Of a stretch of DNA of 20,347 nucleotides, positions 1 through 7,873 are shown in pieces. Both the position numbers and the translations under genes were made by a program. Each line of letters opens with the position of its first letter. Within the stretch, counting starts at the first letter, position 1. Source of the stretch: Pseudomonas sp. (GTDB lineage: Bacteria > Pseudomonadota > Gammaproteobacteria > Pseudomonadales > Pseudomonadaceae). The notes beneath the pieces were generated by a model, which saw nothing but the letters and a program-made list of their open reading frames with translations, did no database searches and was not told the DNA's origin. Where the stretch lies: the NCBI GenBank assembly GCA_003488145.1, contig DNMQ01000228.1, positions 1 to 20,347 of the forward strand. The letters are read 5' to 3'.

Positions 1-44
1 GCGGTGCTGATGTCGGTGTACACGGCGTTGGTGGCTTGCGTCAT
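1..44 (-). CDS. pckA: Phosphoenolpyruvate carboxykinase (ATP), N-terminal fragment
   Basis: Only the first 14 codons lie in the window, read on the minus strand from the ATG at 44 to the window edge; they give MTQATNAVYTDIST. This matches the N-terminus I know for pseudomonad PckA, the cytoplasmic gluconeogenic enzyme that converts oxaloacetate and ATP to phosphoenolpyruvate. Its position downstream of hslO on the same strand agrees, since hslR-hslO-pckA neighbourhood is a known gammaproteobacterial arrangement. The call rests on a short match plus synteny. The catalytic domain cannot be inspected here. Confidence 0.8.
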   Translation of the reverse strand, partial: MTQATNAVYTDIST

Positions 45-55
45 GAGTGTTCCCG

Positions 56-70
56 TCGGCCTTGGGCCGA
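56..70 (-). promoter_or_regulatory. Perfect hairpin in the pckA leader
   Basis: A perfect 6-bp inverted repeat (TCGGCC, 3-nt loop, GGCCGA) ends 11 nt before the pckA start codon. In mRNA it would form a GC-rich stem near the ribosome-binding region, whose Shine-Dalgarno sequence is weak. No U-run follows, so it is not an intrinsic terminator. A role in translation control is inference only. Confidence 0.35.
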
Positions 71-128
71 TTCCTCCATGCTGTTGTAGCCCGCCGAGCG
101 ACGAACTACATCGAAAAAAGTGCGCGCG

Positions 129-137
129 ATTATGCCA
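129..137 (-). promoter_or_regulatory. Possible extended -10 promoter of pckA
   Basis: Read on the minus strand, these bases are TGG followed by CATAAT: a TGn extension and a -10 hexamer with five of six consensus bases. No recognisable -35 lies 16 to 18 nt upstream. Transcription would begin near position 122 and give a leader of about 78 nt that contains the hairpin at 56-70. Confidence 0.35.
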
Positions 138-265
138 GATAATGCACCGCGCTGGGTATGAGGCCGTGATGGCCAAATAGTTCACTGGCTGGCTGCAGGT
201 CCATCCCTGTCTCATTCCTTAGCGTACTGGCACTAAGCGGATGGCCGCCGAGCGCCAGGCGCCGC

Positions 266-1153
266 TCAATGACGGGTGCCCGAGGGCGCGTCGCTGCCGC
301 CACCGGCGAAAAGCTGGGCCACGTCCGCGGCATCATAGGTGTACTTCTCGTTGCAGAACTGGCAATCGATGCTCACCGCACCGCCCTGCTCGACCACCAG
401 TTGCTGGGCGTCTTCCTCGCCCAGGCTGATCAGCGCACGGGCCGAGCGCTCCCGCGAGCAGCTGCAGCGAAAGCGGATCGGCAGCGCGTCGAACAGGCGC
501 AGCTGCTCCTGATGGTAGAGCCGGTGCAACAGCGTCTCGGCATCCAGCCCGAGAAGTTCCTCGGCCGTCAGGGTGTCGGCCAGGGTGCGCAGGTGCTCCC
601 AGCTGGCGTCACGCTCGTCGGCATCCTTGATTCGATCGGCCGGCAGCTGCTGCAACAGCAGGCCGCAGGCCCGGCGGCTGTCGGCATTGAGCCAGAAGCG
701 CGTCGGCAGCTGCTCGGACGCAGCGAAATAGTTGGTCAGGCATTCCGCCAGGTTGACCCCGTCCAGGCCGACGATGCCCTGGTAGCGCTGGCCGTTGGCC
801 GGGTCGACGGTGATCGCCAGCATGCCCTCGGGCATCAACTCGGCCAGCGTTGCGCCCGTCTCGATCTGCTCGGCGTGGTAGCGCGCGATGCCGCGCACCT
901 CCCGGGCACTGGAGCACTCGACCATCAGCAGCGGGACGGCTCCGCTGGAACGCGCCTGGAGAATCAGCAGCCCGTCGAACTTGAGCGTGCCGACCAGCAG
1001 CGCAGCAGCGGCGAGCAGCTCGCCAAGCAGCTGGGCGACGGGCTCGGGGTAGGTGTGCTTGGCCAGCACGTGCTGGAAGCTTTCGTCCAGCGTGGCGATT
1101 TCGCCGCGAACGTCGGAATCGTCGAAGATAAAGCGCTGAGTTTGGTCGGACAT
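266..1153 (-). CDS. hslO: Hsp33 redox-regulated holdase chaperone
   Basis: The 295-residue protein is full length for Hsp33, a cytoplasmic chaperone that is inactive while reduced and becomes a holdase under oxidative plus heat stress. The C-terminal zinc switch is intact: Cys230 and Cys232 form the CxC motif and Cys264 and Cys267 the CxxC motif (CQFC), the four ligands that release zinc and form disulfides on activation. The N-terminal region matches the HslO substrate-binding domain. The ATG at 1153 gives the standard [10 protein letters not shown] start; its Shine-Dalgarno is weak. The gene points away from the EPS operon and toward pckA. In E. coli hslO directly follows hslR; here about 18 kb separates them, so it needs its own promoter, proposed at 1187-1215. 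No intrinsic terminator is evident between its stop and pckA. Confidence 0.96.
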   Translation of the reverse strand: MSDQTQRFIFDDSDVRGEIATLDESFQHVLAKHTYPEPVAQLLGELLAAAALLVGTLKFDGLLILQARSSGAVPLLMVECSSAREVRGIARYHAEQIETGATLAELMPEGMLAITVDPANGQRYQGIVGLDGVNLAECLTNYFAASEQLPTRFWLNADSRRACGLLLQQLPADRIKDADERDASWEHLRTLADTLTAEELLGLDAETLLHRLYHQEQLRLFDALPIRFRCSCSRERSARALISLGEEDAQQLVVEQGGAVSIDCQFCNEKYTYDAADVAQLFAGGGSDAPSGTRH

Positions 1154-1186
1154 GCTGAACGCTCGAACCTAGAATTAATGGACCGC

Positions 1187-1215
1187 ATTCTAGAGCCAGC
1201 TTCGATCACCTCCAA
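1187..1215 (-). promoter_or_regulatory. Likely sigma-70 promoter of hslO
   Basis: On the minus strand TTGGAG (-35, at 1215-1210) is followed after exactly 17 nt by TAGAAT (-10, at 1192-1187). The -10 matches five of six consensus bases and the -35 starts with TTG. Transcription would begin near 1180, giving a leader of about 27 nt. No convincing sigma-32 element was seen, although hslO is a heat-shock gene in other bacteria. Confidence 0.45.
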
Positions 1216-1328
1216 GGTCAAGCCCACCCTGCACCGATATGGACCCTTATCTCTTATAGGACGACCCGACACCAAGCGACCCAGAACTCACCAGCCTTGT
1301 CAACAAAAAGGCGCCACAAGTGCGTCAC

Positions 1329-1357
1329 TTAAAGACTACTAGCGCACAAAATACAAT
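1329..1357 (+). promoter_or_regulatory. Possible promoter of the EPS operon
   Basis: TACAAT at 1352-1357 matches the -10 consensus at five of six bases, and 17 nt upstream is TTAAAG, a poor -35. This fits an activator-dependent promoter. The stretch from about 1328 to 1402 is clearly AT-rich compared with the flanks and includes a TTTTT/AAAAA inverted repeat at 1386-1400. It is the only non-coding space before the sixteen-gene operon, so the main promoter should be in 1154-1418 even if this exact site is wrong. The predicted untranslated leader is about 55 nt. Confidence 0.3.
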
Positions 1358-1418
1358 CAACATGGCTTCTGGCCAGTGATATTGTTTTTATGTCAAAAAT
1401 TGGCGTCCAAGGTGCATC

Positions 1419-2777
1419 ATGGAAGTTAGCGTCTTTGGGTCGGGTTATGTCGGCTTGGTTCAAGCCGCCGTTTTGGCCGATGTAGGTCATCACGTCATAT
1501 GCGTAGACATCGACGACCGAAAAGTAGTTCAGTTACGGCAGGGCATCCCCTGCATCCATGAGCCAGGCCTGGCCGGCTTGCTCGAGGAGAACATCAAGGC
1601 TGGGCGCTTACATTTCACCACCCAAGCAAGCGATGCCGTAGCCCACGGAAAAGTGATCTTCATCGCCGTGGGCACACCGCCGAATGAAGACGGCTCTGCG
1701 GACCTGCAACACGTCCTAGGTGTTGCCCGCCAGATCGCAGGGATGATGGAGCAAGACCGCACCCTTGTGATCAAGTCCACCGTACCGGTTGGCACTGCAG
1801 ACAAGGTCAGAATGGAAACACGCGCAACGCTCGATGCGCGCGATAAAACTCATCTGAACGCTTACGTCGTGTCCAACCCCGAATTCCTGAAGGAAGGCAG
1901 CGCAGTCGCCGACTGCAGCCGCCCCGACCGCATCATCATTGGTAGCCAGGACCCGATCGCTCAGGCGCAAATGGCCGAGCTGTACGCGCCATTCAACCGC
2001 AACCACGAACGCACCACCTACATGGACAACCGCAGCGCCGAGTTGGTCAAGTACGCGGCCAACGCGATGCTCGCCACCCGCATCAGCTTTATGAACGAGC
2101 TGGCCAGCCTGGCGGAAAGCCTAGGCGTGGACATCGAGGCGGTACGCAAGGGTATCGGCTCTGATCCAAGGATCGGTTATCACTTCATTTATCCCGGATG
2201 TGGCTTCGGCGGTTCGTGCTTCCCGAAGGACCTGAAGGCTTTGATCCATACCGCTGAAGAAAACGGAATCGAGCCACGTCTGCTCAGGACTGTCACGCGG
2301 ATCAACGACGATCAGCGGCAGCTCCTTCTGCACAAACTAAAAGCCCAATTTCCCGAAGGGCTGGCCGGTAAATCTATCGCGGTCTGGGGTCTGGCGTTCA
2401 AACCCAATACCGACGATATGCGCGAAGCACCGAGTCGCTATCTCATGGAAGCGCTCTGGGCAGAAGGCGCCCGCGTGCGCGCCTTCGATCCGGAGGCCAT
2501 GACTGAGTGCCGCCGCATCTACGGCTACAGGAATGACCTCGAACTTTGCGCAACCCGGGATGACACCTTGCAGGATGCCGATGCTCTCGTGATCTGCACC
2601 GAGTGGAAGGCGTTTCGTGTAGTCGATTTTGACGAGCTGAGGAAAAAGCTTCGCGCGCGACTGGTTATCGACGGCCGCAACCTGTTCAACCCACAGCAGC
2701 TGGCGCGCGCCGGGCTGCATTACATCGGCATTGGCTTACCCTATATCCGCCCTTCGAGCGCATCGGTCCCAGCATGA
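1419..2777 (+). CDS. ugd: UDP-glucose 6-dehydrogenase
   Basis: The 452-residue cytosolic enzyme oxidises UDP-glucose to UDP-glucuronic acid with two NAD+. The N-terminal Rossmann motif GSGYVG is at residues 7-12. The catalytic cysteine is Cys267 in GGSCFPKD, and the conserved central lysine is Lys211 in VKYAANAM. The C-terminal UDP-binding domain carries AVWGLAFKPNTDDMREAPS. Length is normal for the UGD/GMD dehydrogenase family, and the SNPEFLKEG segment favours Ugd over GDP-mannose dehydrogenase. The ATG at 1419 has an AAGGTG Shine-Dalgarno 5 nt upstream. It is the first gene of the EPS operon and overlaps the next gene by ATGA, which supports channelling its product into the 4-epimerase. 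Confidence 0.95.
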   Translation: MEVSVFGSGYVGLVQAAVLADVGHHVICVDIDDRKVVQLRQGIPCIHEPGLAGLLEENIKAGRLHFTTQASDAVAHGKVIFIAVGTPPNEDGSADLQHVLGVARQIAGMMEQDRTLVIKSTVPVGTADKVRMETRATLDARDKTHLNAYVVSNPEFLKEGSAVADCSRPDRIIIGSQDPIAQAQMAELYAPFNRNHERTTYMDNRSAELVKYAANAMLATRISFMNELASLAESLGVDIEAVRKGIGSDPRIGYHFIYPGCGFGGSCFPKDLKALIHTAEENGIEPRLLRTVTRINDDQRQLLLHKLKAQFPEGLAGKSIAVWGLAFKPNTDDMREAPSRYLMEALWAEGARVRAFDPEAMTECRRIYGYRNDLELCATRDDTLQDADALVICTEWKAFRVVDFDELRKKLRARLVIDGRNLFNPQQLARAGLHYIGIGLPYIRPSSASVPA

Positions 2778-3847
2778 AGACGTTAGTTACTGGAGCGGCC
2801 GGGTTCATAGGCGCGCATACCACTCTGCGCCTGCTGCGAGAGGGCCATGAGGTTATCGGCCTGGATAACTTCAACGATTACTATGACCCGCAGCTAAAGG
2901 AAGCACGGGTGCGGTGGGTGCAGGAAGCAGCTGGCGACTTCCCGCTGTACCGTATCAATGTCGAAGACTACGACGAACTCGAACGGCTTTTTGCCAAGCA
3001 TCGTCCGGACGCAGTCATCCACCTCGCTGCCCAGGCGGGCGTGCGCTATTCGCTGGACAACCCGCGCGCTTATCTGGATAGCAACCTTGCAGGGTTCCTA
3101 AACCTGTTGGAGGCCTGCCGCCGCCATCCAGTGCAACATCTGATCTTCGCGTCGTCCAGCTCGGTATACGGCGCCAACCACTGCACGCCTTACTCCGAGC
3201 GGCACAATACCGACCACCCTTTGTCGCTGTACGCCGCCAGCAAGAAGGCCAACGAAGCGATGGCACACAGCTACAGCCACCTGTTCGGCATCCCCGCAAC
3301 CGGCCTGCGCTTCTTCACGGTATATGGCCCCTGGGGCCGGCCAGACATGTCACCCATGCTGTTCGCCAGTGCTATCAGCCATGGACAGCCATTGAAGCTT
3401 TTCAACCACGGCGAACATCAGCGGGACTTTACGTACATCGACGACATCGTCGAAAGCCTGGTGCGCCTGCTGCCGCAACCACCTAGTGCCAATCAATACT
3501 GGAATCACGGCGACCCTGACCCTTCGACCAGCGCGGCGCCTTGGCGCCTCTACAACATTGGCGGCAACCGCCCTGTTCATCTGCGCGTCTACGTCGACAC
3601 CCTGGCCCGTCTGCTGGGCCTGCAGGCCCAGCTGCAGTTGCTGCCATTGCAACCAGGTGACGTGATCAATACCTGTGCGGACGCCAGTGCATTGGAAGAG
3701 GCTATCGGCTTCACACCACAAACCTCCCTGGATGAAGGGCTCGCACACTTCGTCGCATGGTTCCGTAGCTACTACCTTCGTCCGCTCAACATACCGGTAG
3801 TCAACGAACAAGCCTGCTCGCTCGAACCTAAAGGAGAGATAGCATGA
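2774..3847 (+). CDS. UDP-glucuronate 4-epimerase
   Basis: This 357-residue extended SDR enzyme has the NAD-binding motif TGAAGFIG (6-13), the serine-rich SSSVYG stretch (128-133) and the catalytic YxxxK as Tyr153 and Lys157. The segment DNFNDYYDPQLKEAR and the late insertion with DPDPSTS are typical of the CapI/LspL-like UDP-GlcA 4-epimerases, which make UDP-galacturonic acid, rather than GalE. Its substrate would come from the preceding ugd, with which it overlaps by ATGA. A plain UDP-glucose or UDP-GlcNAc 4-epimerase is the main alternative. The pairing with ugd and the insertion make the uronate activity most likely, so GalA is probably a component of the polymer. Confidence 0.88.
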   Translation: MKTLVTGAAGFIGAHTTLRLLREGHEVIGLDNFNDYYDPQLKEARVRWVQEAAGDFPLYRINVEDYDELERLFAKHRPDAVIHLAAQAGVRYSLDNPRAYLDSNLAGFLNLLEACRRHPVQHLIFASSSSVYGANHCTPYSERHNTDHPLSLYAASKKANEAMAHSYSHLFGIPATGLRFFTVYGPWGRPDMSPMLFASAISHGQPLKLFNHGEHQRDFTYIDDIVESLVRLLPQPPSANQYWNHGDPDPSTSAAPWRLYNIGGNRPVHLRVYVDTLARLLGLQAQLQLLPLQPGDVINTCADASALEEAIGFTPQTSLDEGLAHFVAWFRSYYLRPLNIPVVNEQACSLEPKGEIA

Positions 3848-4611
3848 TGGAGACGCCTGCGAAGACATTGGTGCCTGACCCGAGCACCCGAGAGAAGCTG
3901 CCGAGCTGGGAAAAGCGCCGTAGCCCGGCCCTGCGCGATAAAATCGACGCTGCCGTCCTGCTCCAGCAACGCGGCTGGCTTCTAGGTAGGCCTGGAGGGA
4001 CCCCTTGGAGCCTTTCGCGCACCAAGCGCGTGACCGAAGCCCTATGTGCTGTCGCGATGTTAATCGTGCTGTCGCCGCTACTGGTCATGGTTGCGGCGAG
4101 CATCAAGCTTACAAGCCAGGGACCAGTTTTTTTTATTCAGCAACGCACCGGCTTTCGCGGCCGCCGTTTCGGCATGGTCAAGTTCCGGACCATGGTCGTG
4201 AACGCCGAAGAGCTGAAAGAGAGCCTACGGCACCTGAACAAGCATGGTGCAGGCTCGGTCGACTTCAAGATCGACCGCGACCCTCGGGTGACCGCCATAG
4301 GGCAATGGCTTCGACGCTCCAGTCTCGATGAACTACCCAACCTACTCAACGTAGTTCGCGGGGACATGCGCCTGGTGGGGCCACGCCCAACCTCATTCGA
4401 CGCACATCGCTATCACAACCATCACCTGGGACGGCTAAGCATCTATCCCGGCATCACTGGGCTCTGGCAGATATCCGGCCGCAGTGAAATCGACTTCGAT
4501 GACCGAGTTGCGCTTGATCTGGCCTATATCTCCCAACAAAGCCCCTGGCTCGACCTAAAAATCCTACTCAAAACCCCTTTCAAGGTCGTCAGCGGCCATG
4601 GAGCAAGCTAA
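3844..4611 (+). CDS. Undecaprenyl-phosphate sugar phosphotransferase (initiating enzyme)
   Basis: The 255-residue protein is a monotopic bacterial sugar transferase (PF02397 type). A soluble N-terminal stretch precedes one hydrophobic segment at about 66-88. Family motifs follow: KFRTM at 113-117, the Asp-Glu pair Asp162-Glu163 in LDELPNLLNVVRGD, LVGPRP at 177-182 and PGITGLWQISGR at 202-213. It should transfer a sugar-1-phosphate to undecaprenyl phosphate at the inner membrane, the committed step. It lacks the four extra N-terminal membrane segments of full-length WbaP/WcaJ proteins. The sugar (Glc, Gal or an amino sugar) cannot be read from the sequence. Starts at 3844 and 3847 are both possible; AAGGAG at 3831-3836 serves 3844, which overlaps the previous stop by ATGA. 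Confidence 0.93.
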   Translation: MMETPAKTLVPDPSTREKLPSWEKRRSPALRDKIDAAVLLQQRGWLLGRPGGTPWSLSRTKRVTEALCAVAMLIVLSPLLVMVAASIKLTSQGPVFFIQQRTGFRGRRFGMVKFRTMVVNAEELKESLRHLNKHGAGSVDFKIDRDPRVTAIGQWLRRSSLDELPNLLNVVRGDMRLVGPRPTSFDAHRYHNHHLGRLSIYPGITGLWQISGRSEIDFDDRVALDLAYISQQSPWLDLKILLKTPFKVVSGHGAS

Positions 4612-5255
4612 TGGACGGTTCACTTCCAACCATCCGTCTGGACGTCACCACTCCGAGCGAAATCAACATCGCATCCACCGTGCTCGATCAACAGCAGCAG
4701 GTATTGCTATTGACCAGCGCCAATAAAGGCTGCGGTGTGACGACCAGTGCCATCACCATGGCTCACCAGCTTGCTTCTGCCTGTACCGGAAAGGTGCTAC
4801 TGATTGATGCGAGCCTCTCGGCCAACAACGTCACATGTCAGCTCGGTCTGCAAGAGCGTCCGGGCTTCTTGGACCTAGCGGCGGGTCACATAACTGCGCT
4901 GGATGATTGCCTGACGGAGCTGCCCGCCAATTCGTTCGACCTGCTGCCTCTAGGGCAGCGCAGCAGTGACAGCCGGGGGCTTTCGACTGAGCAGTTGCGG
5001 CAGCTTCTTGCACAGCTCAGCGAGCGCTACCGCTTCGTGGTGATTGATGGTGAAGCTGTCTACACCGGCGGCGACACGCTGACCATAGGTTCACTGGTCG
5101 ACGGCGTCATCCTGGTGGTGCGCGCCGAAGAAACCCGCTGGGAAGTCGCCCAGGCCGCAGCGCAGCGCCTGGCGCTGGCTGGTGCCAAATTGATGGGGAG
5201 CGTGTTCAACGCACGCAAGTACTACATGCCCAAATGGGTCTATGACCACCTCTGA
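4611..5255 (+). CDS. BY-kinase/CpsD-like ATPase with degenerate P-loop
   Basis: The 214-residue soluble protein resembles the MinD/CpsD-type ATPase domain of bacterial tyrosine kinases in polysaccharide export. Residues 36-45 (SANKGCGVTT) align with the Walker A loop: the signature lysine (Lys39) is there, but the catalytic lysine position before the threonine pair is Val43. Walker A'-like KVLLIDASLS is at 61-70 with Asp66, and Walker B-like FVVIDGEAV at 142-150. The tail holds only scattered tyrosines (204, 205, 211), not the dense tyrosine cluster of true autokinases. It is encoded apart from the Wzz-like gene, two genes upstream of it, and starts by TAATG overlap. It may be a pseudo-kinase that binds nucleotide poorly or acts as a partner of the Wzz-like protein; that is inference. 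Confidence 0.78.
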   Translation: MDGSLPTIRLDVTTPSEINIASTVLDQQQQVLLLTSANKGCGVTTSAITMAHQLASACTGKVLLIDASLSANNVTCQLGLQERPGFLDLAAGHITALDDCLTELPANSFDLLPLGQRSSDSRGLSTEQLRQLLAQLSERYRFVVIDGEAVYTGGDTLTIGSLVDGVILVVRAEETRWEVAQAAAQRLALAGAKLMGSVFNARKYYMPKWVYDHL

Positions 5256-5264
5256 GGCGCCATC

Positions 5265-6266
5265 ATGAATTTCAAATCGGTACCCCTGCTTCTGGCTTTA
5301 GCCGGCTGCTCCAGCCCAGCAGTCCAGCACATGCCCGCGGAAATTGTGACGGCAGCCCCTTCCGACGCACTGCGCACTGAGGTGTTCACAATTGAAAAGA
5401 CGCTGCGCCCTCAGGACGTTCTGGACTTGATCTTCTACATCGACCATACCAGCGTGCGGCCCTACCGCATCCAGCCTGGTGATCAGGTGGAGATCAACTT
5501 CCTCACCGCACCGGAGCTCAGCGGCACCAAACTGGTCATGCCCGACGGCACCATCGAGCTGCCTTATGTCGGTACGCTGGCAATCGCCGGCATGACAGCT
5601 TTGCAGGCCCAGGACAAGGTCATCGGTAGCTATCAGGCGATTCTCAAACGCCCCGTTGTATCGCTGTCGGTACCCCGTCCGCTTACCGCGGAAGAAAACC
5701 TCCGTCTGACGCTGAACCATCCCGCTACCGGACTGAGCCGAGAAATCACCGTGGGCTCGGACGGCCGCGCCATGTTTCCGCTCATCGGCGCTGTTGCGCT
5801 CCAGGGCATGACGCTCGCCCAACTCAACACCACGCTCAACGAGCGCTACGCCGCACATGCAGCCAACGTGCAAGTGGACGCGTTACTCAAGAGCACCAGC
5901 GCAAACGAGATATTTGTACTCGGTGAAGTGACCCAGCCCGGCGTGTATCCGATCCGTCGGCCGGTCTCGGTGCTTGAGGCGCTGACCCTGGCACATGGCG
6001 CCAACCCGCTGGCTCGCCTGGACTCGGTAGTGATCATGCGGCGCAAAGGCGACCAGATGGAAGCGCGACTGTACGACGTTGGCAAAGCACTTGACGCCTC
6101 GGCCGATACCTTTGCCTACCTGCAACCGGACGATTTGCTCTACGTACCCAAGACCAAGCTTGCGCGGGCGGGGGAGATCAGCCGACAGGTTGCTGATGTG
6201 CTGCTGTTCAACGGAGTCGGCTTCGGCTTCTCATACCGGGTCGACAATAAGGATGACGACAATTGA
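5265..6266 (+). CDS. Wza-type polysaccharide export outer-membrane lipoprotein
   Basis: The 333-residue precursor has a short lipoprotein signal with lipobox LAGC at 12-15; Cys15 would be lipidated and Ser16 at +2 agrees with outer-membrane sorting. A Poly_export domain begins around YRIQPGDQVEINF (67-79), and an SLBB-like segment IFVLGEVTQPGVYPI lies at 216-230. The region 92-137 (PDGTIELPYVG...) is echoed at 165-208 (SDGRAMFPLIG...), which suggests an internal tandem module. The C-terminus has a short apolar stretch (VLLFNGVGFGF) before an acidic tail; in Wza the C-terminal helix forms the outer-membrane pore. It should form the export channel together with the following Wzz-like protein. 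It follows a 9-nt gap, one of only two gaps in the operon. Confidence 0.9.
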   Translation: MNFKSVPLLLALAGCSSPAVQHMPAEIVTAAPSDALRTEVFTIEKTLRPQDVLDLIFYIDHTSVRPYRIQPGDQVEINFLTAPELSGTKLVMPDGTIELPYVGTLAIAGMTALQAQDKVIGSYQAILKRPVVSLSVPRPLTAEENLRLTLNHPATGLSREITVGSDGRAMFPLIGAVALQGMTLAQLNTTLNERYAAHAANVQVDALLKSTSANEIFVLGEVTQPGVYPIRRPVSVLEALTLAHGANPLARLDSVVIMRRKGDQMEARLYDVGKALDASADTFAYLQPDDLLYVPKTKLARAGEISRQVADVLLFNGVGFGFSYRVDNKDDDN

Positions 6267-7873
6267 ACAGGTTGCAGGTCATGTCCCCGAAAGAAAATTA
6301 TCTGCATGAGTTTCTGCGCATTTTCTTTGCAAACCGGCAGGTGATCAAACGGGTCTTCTTGGTATTCGCTGTTATCACGCTAATGATGCCGCTGCTGCTC
6401 AAGCAGACCTTCGACATCACTGCCGAAGTCCTGGTGCAATCCAAGAAGCTGCCCCAGAGCGATGCCAACACCGCGCTTAGCCAGGAGACGGACAAGTTCC
6501 TACCGCCGTCGCTGGCCGATATGGAAACGGAAAGCAACATTCTTCGTTCGCCCTCGTTGATGCGCGAAACTGTTCGCCAGCTGCATCAGGAAGGTGTGTA
6601 CAGCCCGAGCCAAGGCATCCTTCATACGTTGGCGCTAAATCCGCTGCGCACCTACGTCGCCAATCCACTGCGCGAGCATGTCATTAACCCCTTGCGAAGC
6701 GCCGTAGGGCTTGAGATCGATCCAGTGCGCGACGGTACCGTCGACGCCTTGACCGAGCAGGCGCGCGCCGCACTTACCGTCGAGACCCTGCCCGGATCCA
6801 ACGTCATCTCGGTGAGCTACAGCTTTGCCGATCCCGAGCTGGGCACCAGGCTGGTCACCCGCTTATTGGAGAACTACCTCAAGAGTCGTCAAAACCTGCA
6901 GTCCAGCGACTTGCCCGAGTCCTTTTTCGAGCAGAAAAAGAGCCAGTACCAGGTCCGCATTGGCGAGCTCGAACAGCGCCGCAGAAGTCTGCTAGAAAGC
7001 ATCGGCGCGTCTGACCCCAAGGAAGAGATCACCTTTCGCCTGAACGCAATCAATACAGAAGAGCAGGCGTTGAATCTTTACCGTGACCGTTTCCTTGAAA
7101 ATCAGCGCTGGCTCGACTACCTCAACAGCAATCTCAGGGCGGCCCGCAAGGCCAGCTTCAATGACGCCACCTTTCCGTTCACCTTCACCCACACGGTGGA
7201 CAATGCCGCCTACGAAGACCGCGAAATCAAACAGCTCGGCGAAAAGCTGATCGACCAGGTCAGCAACTATGGCAATGCTACCGCCTCGTTCCAGGAAAAC
7301 AGCCTGCCGGTGCAACAACAACGCGAGCGCATTGCTCGCACACGCGACCAATTCCTGAACGTCGTGGAGAACCGCATTCTCGAGCGCAACAGCGAGCTCG
7401 CGACGTTGCAAAAGGTCATTGCACAGAAAACTGAACGCATCGACGAATACAAGGCTCGCGTAAGCGACCTGCAGAACGTCCAGGCGCAACTTCGCCTGTT
7501 TGATACTGAGATCGACGCGCTGCATAAGGCGTTCTTCACCTATACACAGCGCTATGAGGAGAGCCGCTCGCAAGGGCTGCTCGATGGCAGTGCGTCCAAT
7601 GCCCGAGTACTCAGCTGGCCGTACGAACCGTCAGAGCCGGCCTTTCCCAAGCCTATGCTGATCCTGCCGCTAGGCCTGTTGACCGGGCTGATGCTCGCCG
7701 TGTCGCTCGGATACCTGCGCGAGTTCTTCGACCATCGCTTCAAGCATCCGGCACAGCTGACGGAGCATCTGGGCCTTCCGGTCCTGATCGTGATCAACGA
7801 GAAAGAGGTTCCTCAGCCTACCGCACCGAAAGCCTGGAGTTGGCCATGGGTCTGGTACTGGATACGGCAGTGA
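6263..7873 (+). CDS. Wzz/GumC-type chain-length and export (PCP) protein
   Basis: The 536-residue inner-membrane protein has transmembrane segments near 31-47 and 463-485, flanking a large periplasmic region rich in predicted coiled coil (about 215-440). The proline-rich run PSEPAFPKP just before the second segment is the usual PCP signature. There is no C-terminal kinase domain; the kinase-like ATPase is a separate gene two positions upstream. The TTG start at 6263 overlaps the previous stop as TTGA and has AAGGA about 9 nt upstream; an ATG at 6281 (residue 7) is an alternative but lacks a well-placed Shine-Dalgarno. The protein should set polymer length and bridge Wzy/Wzx activity to the Wza-type channel. 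Confidence 0.9.
   Translation: MNRLQVMSPKENYLHEFLRIFFANRQVIKRVFLVFAVITLMMPLLLKQTFDITAEVLVQSKKLPQSDANTALSQETDKFLPPSLADMETESNILRSPSLMRETVRQLHQEGVYSPSQGILHTLALNPLRTYVANPLREHVINPLRSAVGLEIDPVRDGTVDALTEQARAALTVETLPGSNVISVSYSFADPELGTRLVTRLLENYLKSRQNLQSSDLPESFFEQKKSQYQVRIGELEQRRRSLLESIGASDPKEEITFRLNAINTEEQALNLYRDRFLENQRWLDYLNSNLRAARKASFNDATFPFTFTHTVDNAAYEDREIKQLGEKLIDQVSNYGNATASFQENSLPVQQQRERIARTRDQFLNVVENRILERNSELATLQKVIAQKTERIDEYKARVSDLQNVQAQLRLFDTEIDALHKAFFTYTQRYEESRSQGLLDGSASNARVLSWPYEPSEPAFPKPMLILPLGLLTGLMLAVSLGYLREFFDHRFKHPAQLTEHLGLPVLIVINEKEVPQPTAPKAWSWPWVWYWIRQ

Noticed and set aside
269..1342. A 357-codon open frame on the plus strand opposite hslO
   Set aside because: It lies almost wholly antisense to a clear hslO gene; its Gln/Arg/Ala-rich composition is typical of a GC-rich shadow frame and it shows no domain or ribosome-binding site.
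1369..1388. Possible sigma-54 promoter (CTGGCCAGTG...TTG) before ugd
   Set aside because: The GG and the TG/GC positions are spaced one base off the strict -24/-12 distance and the GC dinucleotide is missing.
1154..1418. Attachment site or insertion-sequence remnant at the left edge of the EPS block
   Set aside because: No direct repeat matching the right edge, no terminal inverted repeat and no transposase or integrase fragment was found by eye. The shared CTAGAATGC near both edges is better explained as a promoter -10 element.
1419..1423. RsmA/CsrA-type ANGGA motif at the ugd start (ATGGA)
   Set aside because: A single core motif made by the start codon plus a GAA codon is expected by chance, and no supporting hairpin is present.
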